The notes under the pieces were generated by a model. That model was not told the DNA's origin, did not search any database, and saw nothing but the letters and a program-made list of their open reading frames with translations. A stretch of DNA of 64,000 nucleotides from Qipengyuania aestuarii. Its GTDB lineage: Bacteria; Pseudomonadota; Alphaproteobacteria; Sphingomonadales; Sphingomonadaceae. The translations under genes were made by a program, and so were the position numbers. How positions within the stretch are numbered: the stretch's first letter is position 1; each line of letters starts with the position of its first letter. Below, piece by piece: positions 24,411 to 33,318 of this stretch. The stretch is from NCBI RefSeq assembly GCF_019711535.1, contig NZ_JAIGNP010000001.1, forward strand, positions 620,001 to 684,000. The letters are read 5' to 3'.

Positions 24411-25976
24411 GTGATCAGATTGCACAAATTCTTTGCCATTGCTTTGGCGGCGGCACTCAGCCCGCCGGTTCTCGCCCAGCCGATGGACCGCGTGCCGGAC
24501 CGGGCGGAAGGCGATGGCCCCTATGAAACGCTGATCGTGTCCGGCGCCACCATGGTCGAAGGATCGGGCGCGCCGCCGACGGGGCCGGTCGATATCGTGA
24601 TCGAAGGAAACCGCATTGCGGCGATCCATGGCGGCAGCGCCCCCGCAGCCGTGCGCGCCCGCGCCAGCCGCATCGTGGACGCCGCTGGCATGACGGTGAT
24701 GCCCGGCTTCGTCGATGTGCATGGCCACAATGGCGATGCCGGCAAGGCGGGCCAGCCCTCCTATGGCTACAAGCTGTGGCTCGCCCACGGCGTGACCAGC
24801 GTGCGCGGCGTCTCCTTCTATTGGGGTCCCGGCCAGCCCGACCTGGAGGATACGCGCCGCAGCGCCGCCAATACGATCACCGCACCGCGCCTGTTTCCCT
24901 ATGCCGCCTTCGGCGACAAATGGGACGGCGGCCCAGTGGACAGCGAAGCGAAGGCGCGGGCCTGGGTCCGCTGGGCCAAGGCCGAGGGGTTCTGGGGTAT
25001 CAAATTCTTCAACTCGCTCGAACCCGATCTGCTCGGCGCGGCTCTCGACGAGGCGGAAAAGCAGGGCCTCGGCACGGTCGCCCATCTCGCCCAGCCCGGC
25101 GTCCAGCGCGTCAACGCCCGCAAGGCGGTGGAACTGGGCATGGACGGTGTCACCCATTTCTACGGCCATTTCGAAAGCCTGCTCGATGATGCCGCCCTGC
25201 CCACCTATCCGCAGGGCTATAATTATGCCGACGAACAGTCGCGCTTCGCCTGGGTAGCCCGCTTGGCCGATCAGGTGGTGGAACCCGGCAGCGAGGAATG
25301 GGACGAATACGTCGATTTCCTCGTCGACAGCGGCGTGACGCTGAGCCCCACCTTCAACATCTATTCCGCCAGCCGCGACGTGATGGCCGCGAAAACGCGC
25401 GATTGGCACGAACGCTACACGCTGCCCAGCCTGATGGATTTCTATGCCCCCAGTCCCACCAACCACGGCAGCTATTACAAGGATTGGTCGACCGAGGACG
25501 AAGTCGCCTGGCGCAAGTTCTACCGGTACTGGTTCGACGTGACGAAGGAATTTCACCGCCGCGGGGGCCGGGTCACGGCTGGCAGCGATCCGGGATATAT
25601 CTACCAGACCTGGGGCTTCGCCTATATTGGCGAGCTGGAAATGCTGCGCGAGGCCGGCCTCGAACCGCTCGAGGTGATCCGCGCGGCCACGCTTGCGGGC
25701 GCGCAGGAAATCTACCAGCCGCGCGGGGAAACGCCGCCGATGGGGACGATACAGGTCGGCAAGCTGGCCGATATGGTGATCGTGCCGGGCAACCCGCTCG
25801 ACAATCTCAAGCTGCTTTACGGGACGGGCCATACGAAACTGAACCGCGAAACCGGCGCAATCGAGCAGGTCGGCGGCGTGCGCTGGACCATCAAGGACGG
25901 CATTGTTTACGATGCACCCGCGCTGCTGGAAGATGTGGCGCGGATGGTCGAGGCGCAGAAGGCGGCGCGGCCTTAA
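24411..25976 (+). CDS. Secreted amidohydrolase
   Basis: 521 residues, starting at GTG 24411. The N-terminal signal peptide (MIRLHKFFAIALAAALSPPVLAQ) places it in the periplasm. The metal-dependent amidohydrolase barrel is intact: HxH in FVDVHGHNGD near residue 103, the lysine strand WGIKFFNS, metal histidines in VAHLAQP and THFYGH, and the terminal Asp in TAGSDPGY. The C-terminal composite domain contains GKLADMVIVPGNPLDNLK. Similar proteins act as dipeptidases, imidazolonepropionase-like or xenobiotic hydrolases; the substrate cannot be inferred. It is transcribed alone, with a REP-like repeat directly downstream. Confidence 0.88.
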   Translation: MIRLHKFFAIALAAALSPPVLAQPMDRVPDRAEGDGPYETLIVSGATMVEGSGAPPTGPVDIVIEGNRIAAIHGGSAPAAVRARASRIVDAAGMTVMPGFVDVHGHNGDAGKAGQPSYGYKLWLAHGVTSVRGVSFYWGPGQPDLEDTRRSAANTITAPRLFPYAAFGDKWDGGPVDSEAKARAWVRWAKAEGFWGIKFFNSLEPDLLGAALDEAEKQGLGTVAHLAQPGVQRVNARKAVELGMDGVTHFYGHFESLLDDAALPTYPQGYNYADEQSRFAWVARLADQVVEPGSEEWDEYVDFLVDSGVTLSPTFNIYSASRDVMAAKTRDWHERYTLPSLMDFYAPSPTNHGSYYKDWSTEDEVAWRKFYRYWFDVTKEFHRRGGRVTAGSDPGYIYQTWGFAYIGELEMLREAGLEPLEVIRAATLAGAQEIYQPRGETPPMGTIQVGKLADMVIVPGNPLDNLKLLYGTGHTKLNRETGAIEQVGGVRWTIKDGIVYDAPALLEDVARMVEAQKAARP

Positions 25977-25983
25977 GGAACAG

Positions 25984-26090
25984 CCATCGCGAGCGCCGCG
26001 GGGCAATCCGTCGTGAGACGGTGCGCCGCTGCCGGTTGTTCGGATGTGGCACCATGGATTGCCGCGTCGCCTGCGGCTCCTCGCAATGAC
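25984..26090. repeat. REP-like palindromic repeat, copy 2
   Basis: Same layout as the element at 15908-16008: a left arm CATCGCGAG...GGCAATCC and a right arm TGGATTGCCGCG...CTCGCAATGAC, here with a 45-bp centre. The right arms of the two copies differ at one position in 36. It lies between the amidohydrolase and uup. Confidence 0.75.
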
Positions 26091-26179
26091 TGTGAGGAGG
26101 GTCATTACAAGCAGAGCACTCGCGACAAAAGCGCAGGGCACTTGCCGACAGCCCTCCGCCCGCCTACCTCGCGCCACCT

Positions 26180-27994
26180 ATGGCACAGCCCCCAATTCTC
26201 AGCCTCGAAGGCATGGCCCTGCAGCAGGGCGGCAAATGGCTGTTCGGCGGCCCGGATCACGAACCGCTCGACCTCCATATCGGCCCGCGTGACCGGCTCG
26301 CGCTGATCGGCCGCAACGGCGTGGGCAAGACCACGCTGTTCCGCATGATCGACGGGCGGATCGATACCGATGCCGGCATGCGCAAGATCAAGCCGCATAC
26401 CAAGGTGGTGCTGCTCGAACAGGACCCCGATGTGGCTGCCCATGCCACGTTGATGGACTGGGCGCTGGCGGGCGAGAATGCGCCGCAGGAATTCGAGGTG
26501 GAGGCCATCGCCAGCCAGCTCGGCATCGACATGGGCCGCGAAACCAAGGGCGCGAGCGGAGGCGAGAAACGCCGCGCGGCGATCGCACGGGCACTGGCGC
26601 AGGACCCGGACCTGCTGCTGATGGACGAGCCGACCAACCACCTCGATCTCGCCGCGATCGACTGGCTGGAAAGCTGGCTCGACCGCTACAAAGGCGCCTT
26701 CGTCGTCATCAGCCACGACCGGACCTTCCTCAAGCGCCTGACCCGCGCGACCATCTGGCTCGACCGGGGAGAATTGCGCCGCAAGGAAGTGGGTTTCGGC
26801 GGCTACGAGGCCTGGGAAGAACAGGTCTATGCCGAAGAAGCCCGCGCGGCGGAAAAGCTCGACGCGAAGCTCAAGCTCGAAGCCCACTGGCTCGAACGCG
26901 GGGTAACCGCGCGGCGCAAGCGCAACCAGGGCCGGCTCGAAAAACTGTGGCAGATGCGCGCCCAGCGGGCCTCGATGATTTCGGCCGGCGGCACGGCCAA
27001 GCTGAAGCTGGCGACCGAGGCGGAGTTCAAGTCCAAGTCGGTCATCACTGCCGACCAGATCACGAAGTCCTATGGCGACCGCACGATCATCAAGCCCTTC
27101 TCCCTGCGCATCCAGCGCGGTGACCGGATAGGGATCGTAGGCGCGAATGGCGCGGGCAAGACGACGCTGCTGAAGATGCTCACCGGCGAGCTGGAGCCCG
27201 ACAGCGGCACGGTCAACATCGCCAAGACGCTGACCGGCGTGATGATCGACCAGCAACGCCAGCTGCTGACCGCCGACAAGACCGTGCGGCAGGTACTGGC
27301 AGAAGGCGGCGACTGGATCGACGTGCGCGGGGTACGCAAGCATGTGCAGGGGTACATGAAGGAGTTCCTGTTCGATCCCAAGATCGTCGACATGCGCGTC
27401 TCGGTCCTGTCGGGCGGCGAACGCTCGCGCCTGCTGCTGGCGCGCGAATTCGCCAAGGCATCGAACCTCCTCGTGCTGGACGAGCCGACCAACGATCTCG
27501 ACCTCGAAACGCTGGACCTGCTGCAGGAAGTCATCGCCGATTACGAAGGCACCGTGCTGATCGTCAGCCACGATCGAGACTTCCTCGACCGTACCGTGAC
27601 CGTCACGCTGGGCCTCGACGGGACCGGCAAGGTCGATGTGGTCGCGGGCGGTTACGAGGACTGGCAGGCCAAGCGCCAGACACCGGTCTCGGGCAAGGCG
27701 AAGGACGAAAAATCGGGCGACAAATCCGCCCCGCCTGCGCCGCCCCCACCTCCGCCTAAGCCGACCAAGCTGTCCTACAAGGACCAGCGCGATTACGAGC
27801 TGCTTCCGGCGCGGATCGAGGAGCTGGAAGCCGCCATCGCACGCGGAGAACAAATCCTGGCCGATCCCGATCTCTACACCAGCGATCCGCAGCGCTTTGC
27901 CAATGTCTCCAAGGGCATCGAGAACGCGCGCGCCGAGAAGGATGCGGCGGAAGAACGCTGGCTGGAACTGGCCGAGCAGGTCGAGGCGCTTTGA
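26180..27994 (+). CDS. uup: ABC-F ATPase Uup
   Basis: 604-residue soluble ABC-F protein with two ATPase cassettes: Walker A GRNGVGKTT and GANGAGKTT, signatures GASGGEKRRAAI and LSGGERSRLLL, and Walker B LLLMDEPTNHLD and LVLDEPTNDLD. A Pro-rich linker near residue 515 leads to the C-terminal coiled coil typical of Uup (KLSYKDQRDYELLPARIEEL onward). Uup-type ABC-F factors act on the ribosome and affect precise excision and replication-fork structures. The last four bases (TTGA) overlap the next gene. Confidence 0.92.
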   Translation: MAQPPILSLEGMALQQGGKWLFGGPDHEPLDLHIGPRDRLALIGRNGVGKTTLFRMIDGRIDTDAGMRKIKPHTKVVLLEQDPDVAAHATLMDWALAGENAPQEFEVEAIASQLGIDMGRETKGASGGEKRRAAIARALAQDPDLLLMDEPTNHLDLAAIDWLESWLDRYKGAFVVISHDRTFLKRLTRATIWLDRGELRRKEVGFGGYEAWEEQVYAEEARAAEKLDAKLKLEAHWLERGVTARRKRNQGRLEKLWQMRAQRASMISAGGTAKLKLATEAEFKSKSVITADQITKSYGDRTIIKPFSLRIQRGDRIGIVGANGAGKTTLLKMLTGELEPDSGTVNIAKTLTGVMIDQQRQLLTADKTVRQVLAEGGDWIDVRGVRKHVQGYMKEFLFDPKIVDMRVSVLSGGERSRLLLAREFAKASNLLVLDEPTNDLDLETLDLLQEVIADYEGTVLIVSHDRDFLDRTVTVTLGLDGTGKVDVVAGGYEDWQAKRQTPVSGKAKDEKSGDKSAPPAPPPPPPKPTKLSYKDQRDYELLPARIEELEAAIARGEQILADPDLYTSDPQRFANVSKGIENARAEKDAAEERWLELAEQVEAL

Positions 27995-28569
27995 CGGCAG
28001 CGGCGCTCAAGCGGGAAATCCGGGCTTGCACCCTGTGCGCCGAGCATCTCCCGCTGGGACCCAAGCCAATCGTCCAGTTCAGCGCCACGAGCCGGGTCGT
28101 GGTCGTCGGTCAGGCGCCGGGGCGCATCACCCATGAAACCGGCCTCGCCTTCGACGACAAGTCGGGATACCGGCTGGCCGAATGGCTGGGCGTGAGTTTC
28201 GAGACGCTGCACGATCCCGCCCGTTTCGCGATCGTCTCGATGGGCTTCTGCTATCCCGGCAAGGCCAGTGGGGGCGACAAGCCCCCACGGCCCGAATGCG
28301 CGCCGACCTGGCACGAGCGGGTGATGGAGGAACTGCCCGAAGACCGGCTGACGCTGCTCGTCGGCACCTATGCCCAGCGCGCCTATCTGCCGGATACCAA
28401 GAGCTGGACCATGCGGGAGCGCATGCTGCGCTATGCCGAGTTTCTTCCGCATTTTCTGCCGCTTCCCCACCCCGCCTGGCGCAGCACGCTGTTCATGCGC
28501 GACAACCCCTGGTTCGAGGCCGAGGTTCTGCCCGAGGTCCGCCAGAGGGTCGCCCGGTTGATCGGCTGA
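27991..28569 (+). CDS. Uracil-DNA glycosylase family protein
   Basis: 192 residues. It starts with TTG embedded in a TTGA overlap with the uup stop, so translation is coupled. Motif 1 is present as VVVGQAPGRITHETG, and a motif-3-like LPLPHPAWR lies near residue 155. The central SMGFCYPGKASGGDKPPRPEC has cysteines, and an N-terminal CTLC pair could be part of a [4Fe-4S] or structural site, as in family 4/5 enzymes, although the four-cysteine set is not obvious. Some proteins of this superfamily are not active on uracil, so activity is unproven. Confidence 0.8.
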   Translation: MTAAALKREIRACTLCAEHLPLGPKPIVQFSATSRVVVVGQAPGRITHETGLAFDDKSGYRLAEWLGVSFETLHDPARFAIVSMGFCYPGKASGGDKPPRPECAPTWHERVMEELPEDRLTLLVGTYAQRAYLPDTKSWTMRERMLRYAEFLPHFLPLPHPAWRSTLFMRDNPWFEAEVLPEVRQRVARLIG

Positions 28570-28609
28570 CAGGTTGACAGGTTGACACTGTCCTGGAGAA
28601 AAATCCGCC

Positions 28610-29095
28610 TCACCGGATGCAGTAGAAATCGGCCACCCGGTCGAGCGCCAGTTTCAGCACCAGCTTGCCGCTCCTGCTCGGCCAGCCAAGCCCCTTCTCC
28701 GCCTCTGCCAGCGCCTCGCAGCCGCAGGCCACGCGCCAGAGGATGTCCTTCAGCCCCGCCCCGGCTTCCGCCATCGCGCCGTCGAAGCGGTCCTTGGCTG
28801 ACAGCTGGCATTCGGACGGCGTCATGCCGTCATTCCCGCCGCCCCCGGCTCCGCAATCCACGCGCACCGGGTCCCAGCGCATGGTGACCTGCGGCGATAG
28901 CTGCGCACGCTCGTAATCCGCCCGCAGCCGCTCCCCCGCATCGAACTGCCGGTCGTCCAGATGGCCGCGCGCATGCAGCCAGGTGAGCGGCGATTCGCCC
29001 AGATTCACCGTCACCGTGCGGCGCCTGCCGCGCGGGCTGCCGCGCCGTTTCGGACCGACTTCGGTCAGCTCGCGTTCGATCAATTCGCGTTTCAT
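28610..29095 (-). CDS. DUF6456 domain protein
   Basis: 161 residues, ATG at 29095. A basic N-terminus (GPKRRGSPRGRRRTVTVNLG) precedes the conserved ESPLTWLHARGHLDDRQFDAGERLRADYERAQL, which identifies the alphaproteobacterial DUF6456 family. The C-terminal half (VACGCEALAEAEKGLGWPSRSGKLVLKLALDRVADFY) resembles a helix-turn-helix, so DNA binding is plausible. It is divergent from an XRE regulator across a 94-bp gap containing a small palindrome. Function is unknown; regulatory or phage-like control is inferred. Confidence 0.8.
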   Translation of the reverse strand: MKRELIERELTEVGPKRRGSPRGRRRTVTVNLGESPLTWLHARGHLDDRQFDAGERLRADYERAQLSPQVTMRWDPVRVDCGAGGGGNDGMTPSECQLSAKDRFDGAMAEAGAGLKDILWRVACGCEALAEAEKGLGWPSRSGKLVLKLALDRVADFYCIR

Positions 29096-29161
29096 CCGTG
29101 CATCTCCTCGATTTTGAAGAAGCGGACTTGCCTTTATTAGGTTCGTGTAGGAAAGAAGAAA

Positions 29162-29174
29162 AACCATTTTGGTT
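29162..29174. promoter_or_regulatory. Palindrome AACCATTTTGGTT, possible operator
   Basis: Arms AACCA and TGGTT around TTT, 15 bp before the XRE regulator start and within the shared divergent promoter region with the DUF6456 gene. The position is suitable for autoregulation. Confidence 0.4.
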
Positions 29175-29189
29175 ATACAGGTACTTTCC

Positions 29190-29762
29190 ATGATCAACCG
29201 CATTCGCGACATCCGCAAGCAGAAGGGCATGACACTCGCCGATCTGGCCGAAGCCTGCGATCCGCACACCACGCCGCAGACGGTCGGCCGTCTGGAAACG
29301 GGGATGCGCAATCTCTCGCTGAAATGGATGGAGCGGATCGCCGCCGCACTGGGGGTGGAGCCCGAAATGCTGGTCCGCTCGGAAAACGCCGCGCATCCGC
29401 AGGTGGTGGCCCGGCTGGGCCAGTCGGGCCCGGAAGGCCTGGAAGAAACGCGCGACGCGATCCTTGCCACCGATCTTGGCGGCGATGGTGCGCTGGTGGT
29501 GATGACGGTCGACTATCCGCATGGCGAATACCGCCCCGGCGACCAGCTGTGGCTGCGTCAGCTCGATCCCGCCGATGCGGCGCGCGCTGTCAATCGCGAT
29601 GTCCTGATCCCGCGCAAGGGCGGGCGCTTCGCCTTCGGCCGCCTGATCGACCGGCAGGGCAAGCTAGTCGGCGTGCTTCCGCCGGGCCACGGGGAAAAGC
29701 AGCAGGTCGTCGAAAATCCGGCCTGGATCGGAGTGGCCGAAATGCTCGTCCGCCGCCTCTGA
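29190..29762 (+). CDS. XRE-family regulator with C-terminal S24/LexA-like domain
   Basis: 190 residues. An N-terminal helix-turn-helix (IRDIRKQKGMTLADLAEACD, then TVGRLETGMRNLSLKWMERIAAALG) is followed by a domain resembling the beta-rich peptidase S24/CI C-terminal fold (GEYRPGDQLWL, VLIPRKGGRFAFGRL, GVLPPGHGE). No clear Ser-Lys autoprotease pair was recognised, so self-cleavage is doubtful. Start chosen at ATG 29190; an upstream in-frame ATG at 29169 lies inside the palindrome region. It is divergent from DUF6456, possibly a mutual control pair. Confidence 0.82.
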   Translation: MINRIRDIRKQKGMTLADLAEACDPHTTPQTVGRLETGMRNLSLKWMERIAAALGVEPEMLVRSENAAHPQVVARLGQSGPEGLEETRDAILATDLGGDGALVVMTVDYPHGEYRPGDQLWLRQLDPADAARAVNRDVLIPRKGGRFAFGRLIDRQGKLVGVLPPGHGEKQQVVENPAWIGVAEMLVRRL

Positions 29763-29787
29763 CAGGCAGCGGACGAGAGAGTTCAGA

Positions 29788-30765
29788 TCAGACTTCGCCG
29801 CGGAGTTTCTTTTCCTGGCGGTCGGCGACCGATTCCTGCGGCACGAAGCTGTTGGAATTGACTCCCATCCACACCAGCAGCGGCGCCGCCATGTAGATCG
29901 AGCTGTAAGTACCCACGAAAATGCCGAGCGTGATCGCCGCGGTCAGGCCGAACAGGCTGGCGGGACCGAACAGCAGCAGCGGGATCAGGGCCACGAGCAG
30001 TGTCAGCGAGGTCATCACGGTACGCGCCAGCGTTTCGTTGACCGACAGATCCAGCAGCTCGGGCAGCGGCATCTTGCGGTATTTCTTCAGGTTTTCGCGG
30101 ATACGGTCATAGACCACGATGGTATCGTTCAGCGAATAGCCGATGATCGCCAAAATGGCCGCGATGATCTGAAGGCTGAATTCCAGCTGGAAGAGGCTGA
30201 ACATCCCCAGCGTCAGCGATACGTCGTGGAACAGCGCGAACAGGCCGCCCACGCCGAACTGCCATTCGAAGCGGATCCAGATGTAGAACGCGACCCCGAG
30301 CATCGCGAGCGCCAGCGCGAAGATCGCATCGCTGCGAAACTCGCCCGAGACCTTGCCCGAGACGTTGTCGTTCCCGTCCAGACGGAAGTCGGGATAGTTT
30401 TCCTGCAACTGTTCGACCACGGCGTTGGCGGCAGCCTGCGCTGCGTCCTTGTCCGACGAGACTTCGTCGGGCAGGCGAATGCGGATCGAGACCTGGTTGT
30501 CCTCGCCGAAGCGCTGGACGACGGGGGTCCCGTAGCCCAGATCCTCGATATCGGTGCGCAGCTGCGCCACCGGAGCCTCGGTGCTCTGCGTGAAGGTAGC
30601 GCGCACTTCCAGGCCGCCGGCGAAATCGACGCCGTAATTGAGGCCCTTGGTCATCACGAGCCCCCAGCTCGCCGCGATCAGCACGATGCTGACCACGAAG
30701 AACGGGATGCGCCATTTCAGGAACTTGATGTTGGTGTCGTCGGGGACGAGCTTGAGCAATTTCAT
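29788..30765 (-). CDS. secF: Protein translocase subunit SecF
   Basis: 325-residue six-helix RND-type membrane protein that, with SecD, uses proton motive force to support late Sec translocation. Visible are the first transmembrane helix (FFVVSIVLIAASWGLVM), the GLNYGVDFAGG motif, a periplasmic domain of about 100 residues, and the membrane region with IGYSLNDTIVVYDRIREN and MTSLTLLVALIPLLLFG. It ends the yajC-secD-secF operon; 12 bp separate it from secD. Confidence 0.95.
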   Translation of the reverse strand: MKLLKLVPDDTNIKFLKWRIPFFVVSIVLIAASWGLVMTKGLNYGVDFAGGLEVRATFTQSTEAPVAQLRTDIEDLGYGTPVVQRFGEDNQVSIRIRLPDEVSSDKDAAQAAANAVVEQLQENYPDFRLDGNDNVSGKVSGEFRSDAIFALALAMLGVAFYIWIRFEWQFGVGGLFALFHDVSLTLGMFSLFQLEFSLQIIAAILAIIGYSLNDTIVVYDRIRENLKKYRKMPLPELLDLSVNETLARTVMTSLTLLVALIPLLLFGPASLFGLTAAITLGIFVGTYSSIYMAAPLLVWMGVNSNSFVPQESVADRQEKKLRGEV

Positions 30766-30777
30766 GGTCCGTCCTCC

Positions 30778-32376
30778 TTACAGGTTCAGATCTGTGGGCC
30801 GCGCCTTGCGAAGCCATTGGGCCACCCACATCCGCGTGAGCGGAACGGCCGTGAAGACCGAGGTGAAAAGACCGACGACGAGCACCACAGCGAAGCCCTT
30901 GATCGGGCCCGAGCCGAACTGGAACAGCAGCACGCCGGCGATGAAGTTGGTGACGTTGGCGTCGTAAATGGCGCGGCTGGCTTCCTTGTAGCCGTTTTCC
31001 ACTGCCGCCACGACCCGCCGCCCGCGCTTGCGCTCCTCGCGGATACGCTCGTTGATCAGCACGTTGGCGTCGACCGCTGCGCCGATCGTCAGCACGAAGC
31101 CGGCGATGCCGGGCAGGGTCAGCGTGGCGTTGAGCGCGGCCATGATGCCGAGCAGCATGAGCACGTTGATGACCAGCGCCACCGTGGCATAGATGCCGAA
31201 GCGGCCATAGGTCACGATCATCAGCAGCATGACCAGCAGCGTGCCGATGCCCATGGCGAGCAGGCCCTGCTTGATCGAATCGGCGCCGAGATCGGGGCCG
31301 ACGGTGCGTTCCTCGACCACGGTCAGGTCGACCGGCAGCGCGCCCGAGCTGAGCTGGATCGCCAGTTCGTTGGCGCTCTGCACGGTGAAGCTGCCGCTGA
31401 TCTGCGACTGGCCGTTGAGGATGGGTTCCTGCATCACCGGCGCCGAAATCACCTCGCCGTCGAGGATGATGGCGAACCGATCACCGGTATACTGGCGCGT
31501 CATGTTGGCGAACTGCTTGCCGCCCTGCGGGTTGAAGGCAATGCTGACGACCGGTTCGTTGGTCTGCTGGTCCACGCTCTGCTGCGCGTTGGTCAGCGTC
31601 GAGCCGTCGATCCCGCCGAGACGGTTCACGATCACGCCGCCGCCGCCATAACGCTCCTTGTCGGCATAGGCGACCACTTCGCCGCCCGCGACGAAGCCGC
31701 GCTCGACCTCTTCCAGCGTCGCTTCACGCTGCACCAGCTTGAATTCGAGCTGGGCGGTCTTGCCGATCAGTTCCTTCAGCGCTTCGGGATCCTGCAGGCC
31801 GGGGACCTGCACCACGATGCGCGTATCGCCCTGGCGCAGAACGGTGGGTTCGCGCGTGCCGAGGCTGTCGATACGGTCGTTGATCACGCTGAGGGCGGCG
31901 TCCATCGCCGAGCTCACCGCATTGTCCAGACCGGCGCTGGTCGGGGTCAGCACGAAGCGCTGCCCGTCGACCACCTGAAGGTCCCATTCGCGGACCGGGC
32001 CGGTGCCCGACATCAGGCCTTCGATCTCGCTGCGGGCAAGATCGATCTGCGAGGCATCGTCGAGCAGGAAGCTCAGGCGGTTGTCTTCGGTCGACACATC
32101 GCCGATGCGGATGCGTCCGCCCTCGGCCCCGCGAAGGGCGTTGCGCACGCCTTCTTCCATGTCTTCCAGCCGCTTGGCGGCGACCTGGTCGCGCTCCGCC
32201 TCGAGCAGAATGTGACTGCCCCCGGCAAGGTCGAGGCCGAGATTGACCGTCGGATTGGGCAGGCTGTCGGGCCAGTCCTGGTTCGACAGCGAAGCAAGCG
32301 AGGGAAGCGCCGCGAGCACGCCCAGAAGGGCGATACCCCATAGCATGACCTTCTTCCAGGTCGGGAATTCCAGCAT
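30778..32376 (-). CDS. secD: Protein translocase subunit SecD
   Basis: 532-residue partner of SecF. An N-terminal helix (KVMLWGIALLGVLAALPSL) is followed by NLGLDLAGGSHILLE, a large periplasmic P1 domain with RIVVQVPGLQDPEALKELIG, and the C-terminal membrane domain with LPGIAGFVLTIGAAVDANVL and NERIREERKRG. Length is normal for Alphaproteobacteria. It lies 27 bp after yajC, and SecF follows, giving the conserved order. Confidence 0.95.
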   Translation of the reverse strand: MLEFPTWKKVMLWGIALLGVLAALPSLASLSNQDWPDSLPNPTVNLGLDLAGGSHILLEAERDQVAAKRLEDMEEGVRNALRGAEGGRIRIGDVSTEDNRLSFLLDDASQIDLARSEIEGLMSGTGPVREWDLQVVDGQRFVLTPTSAGLDNAVSSAMDAALSVINDRIDSLGTREPTVLRQGDTRIVVQVPGLQDPEALKELIGKTAQLEFKLVQREATLEEVERGFVAGGEVVAYADKERYGGGGVIVNRLGGIDGSTLTNAQQSVDQQTNEPVVSIAFNPQGGKQFANMTRQYTGDRFAIILDGEVISAPVMQEPILNGQSQISGSFTVQSANELAIQLSSGALPVDLTVVEERTVGPDLGADSIKQGLLAMGIGTLLVMLLMIVTYGRFGIYATVALVINVLMLLGIMAALNATLTLPGIAGFVLTIGAAVDANVLINERIREERKRGRRVVAAVENGYKEASRAIYDANVTNFIAGVLLFQFGSGPIKGFAVVLVVGLFTSVFTAVPLTRMWVAQWLRKARPTDLNL

Positions 32377-32403
32377 GACCGGGTCTCTATCCTTGTGGCC
32401 GGA

Positions 32404-32718
32404 TCAGTCGTTGGCGGGTGCTGCGGGCTTGCCGCTGAGCACTTCGCCGATGGTAGATTTGACCGCGCGGACCTTCATGCCCTTGGCCAGTTCGAGCTCG
32501 ACATAATGCTCTTCCACCTTGGTGATCTTGCCGACCAGACCGCCGGCGGTGATCACTTCGTCGCCGCGCTTGAGGCCCTCGACCTTCTCGCGGTGCGCCT
32601 TCTGCTGGCGCAGCTGCGGGCGGATCATGAGGAACCAGAAAACCGCGAAAATGGCGACCCAGGGCAGAACCTGGAGCCAGACCGGCGGCTGGGCAGCGGC
32701 GGCAAGAAGGGTGATCAT
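32404..32718 (-). CDS. yajC: Preprotein translocase subunit YajC
   Basis: 104 residues. One N-terminal membrane helix (VLPWVAIFAVFWFLMIRPQ) precedes the conserved RPQLRQQKAHREKVEGLKRGDEVITAGGLVGKI and an acidic C-terminus. YajC forms a complex with SecDF and associates with the holotranslocon. It is first in the operon, so the promoter should lie in 32719-32919, where nothing else is seen. Confidence 0.94.
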   Translation of the reverse strand: MITLLAAAAQPPVWLQVLPWVAIFAVFWFLMIRPQLRQQKAHREKVEGLKRGDEVITAGGLVGKITKVEEHYVELELAKGMKVRAVKSTIGEVLSGKPAAPAND

Positions 32719-32919
32719 GGGAAAAGAAGACCTGTTGGTTGCAGCAAGAGTTTTGCGTCAGTTGGGCGCCCTGCCCCCGCAGTTCAAGCGGGCTGGAGCG
32801 CGCATCTTTCGATCGGTGGCGGGCGGTTAGCAGTATTGATTGAGACTGGCAATGAATTGGACAAGACAGGTGCTTGCCATGTGGATGAGCCGGGCCTATA
32901 GGGCCGCCTCCACTGGTTT

Positions 32920-32996
32920 CGGGATGTAGCGCAGCCTGGTAGCGCACCATACTGGGGGTGTGGGGGTCGCTGGTTCGAATCCAGTCATCCCGACCA
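32920..32996 (+). tRNA. tRNA-Pro (anticodon GGG)
   Basis: A 77-nt cloverleaf with encoded CCA. Acceptor CGGGATG pairs with CATCCCG, anticodon loop CTGGGGG gives GGG, and T-arm GCTGGTTCGAATCCAGT. It precedes the accessory region but shows no second copy of its 3' end in this window. Confidence 0.95.
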
Positions 32997-33318
32997 GTGG
33001 TTTACCACCCCTTCTCTCCCACATCCGCGGCGCCGCCCTCGGTGTTGCCCGCAATGTTCCGGAAAACGCTCCGAACACCGTCTTGATCGGTGGCCCGCGC
33101 GCCGAACACACGGCGTATGCTGGACAAAAGGGCGCGAAATAGGATTCGCTTCTGCGCACTCCCTTCCCAGATCACTTTTTTCGCGCTGCCGAAAAGCGAA
33201 TTCCGCCCCGATTTGCGCCGTTCTTGCGAGTCGCCGCGCTAGCTCCGGCACTCGGGAGCCAGAACACCCTTTCCTACAAGAACCCATCTGGTTACTTCTT
33301 TAGGCAAGGAGAAACCAA
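32997..33318. other. Intergenic stretch after tRNA-Pro
   Basis: About 320 bp without a credible gene. A tiny perfect hairpin GTGGT-TT-ACCAC sits directly against the tRNA 3' end. The stretch closes with AAGGAG at about 33307, serving the holin gene. No attachment-site duplication or integrase remnant was found here. Confidence 0.6.

Noticed and set aside
24276..26177. Long open frame antisense to the amidohydrolase (about 633 codons)
   Set aside because: The amidohydrolase metal ligands are clear; the antisense frame lacks motifs and runs through the REP-like repeat.
30226..32343. Long open frame antisense to secD/secF (about 705 codons)
   Set aside because: SecD and SecF are unambiguous on the other strand, and the antisense frame is low-complexity, with no family motifs.
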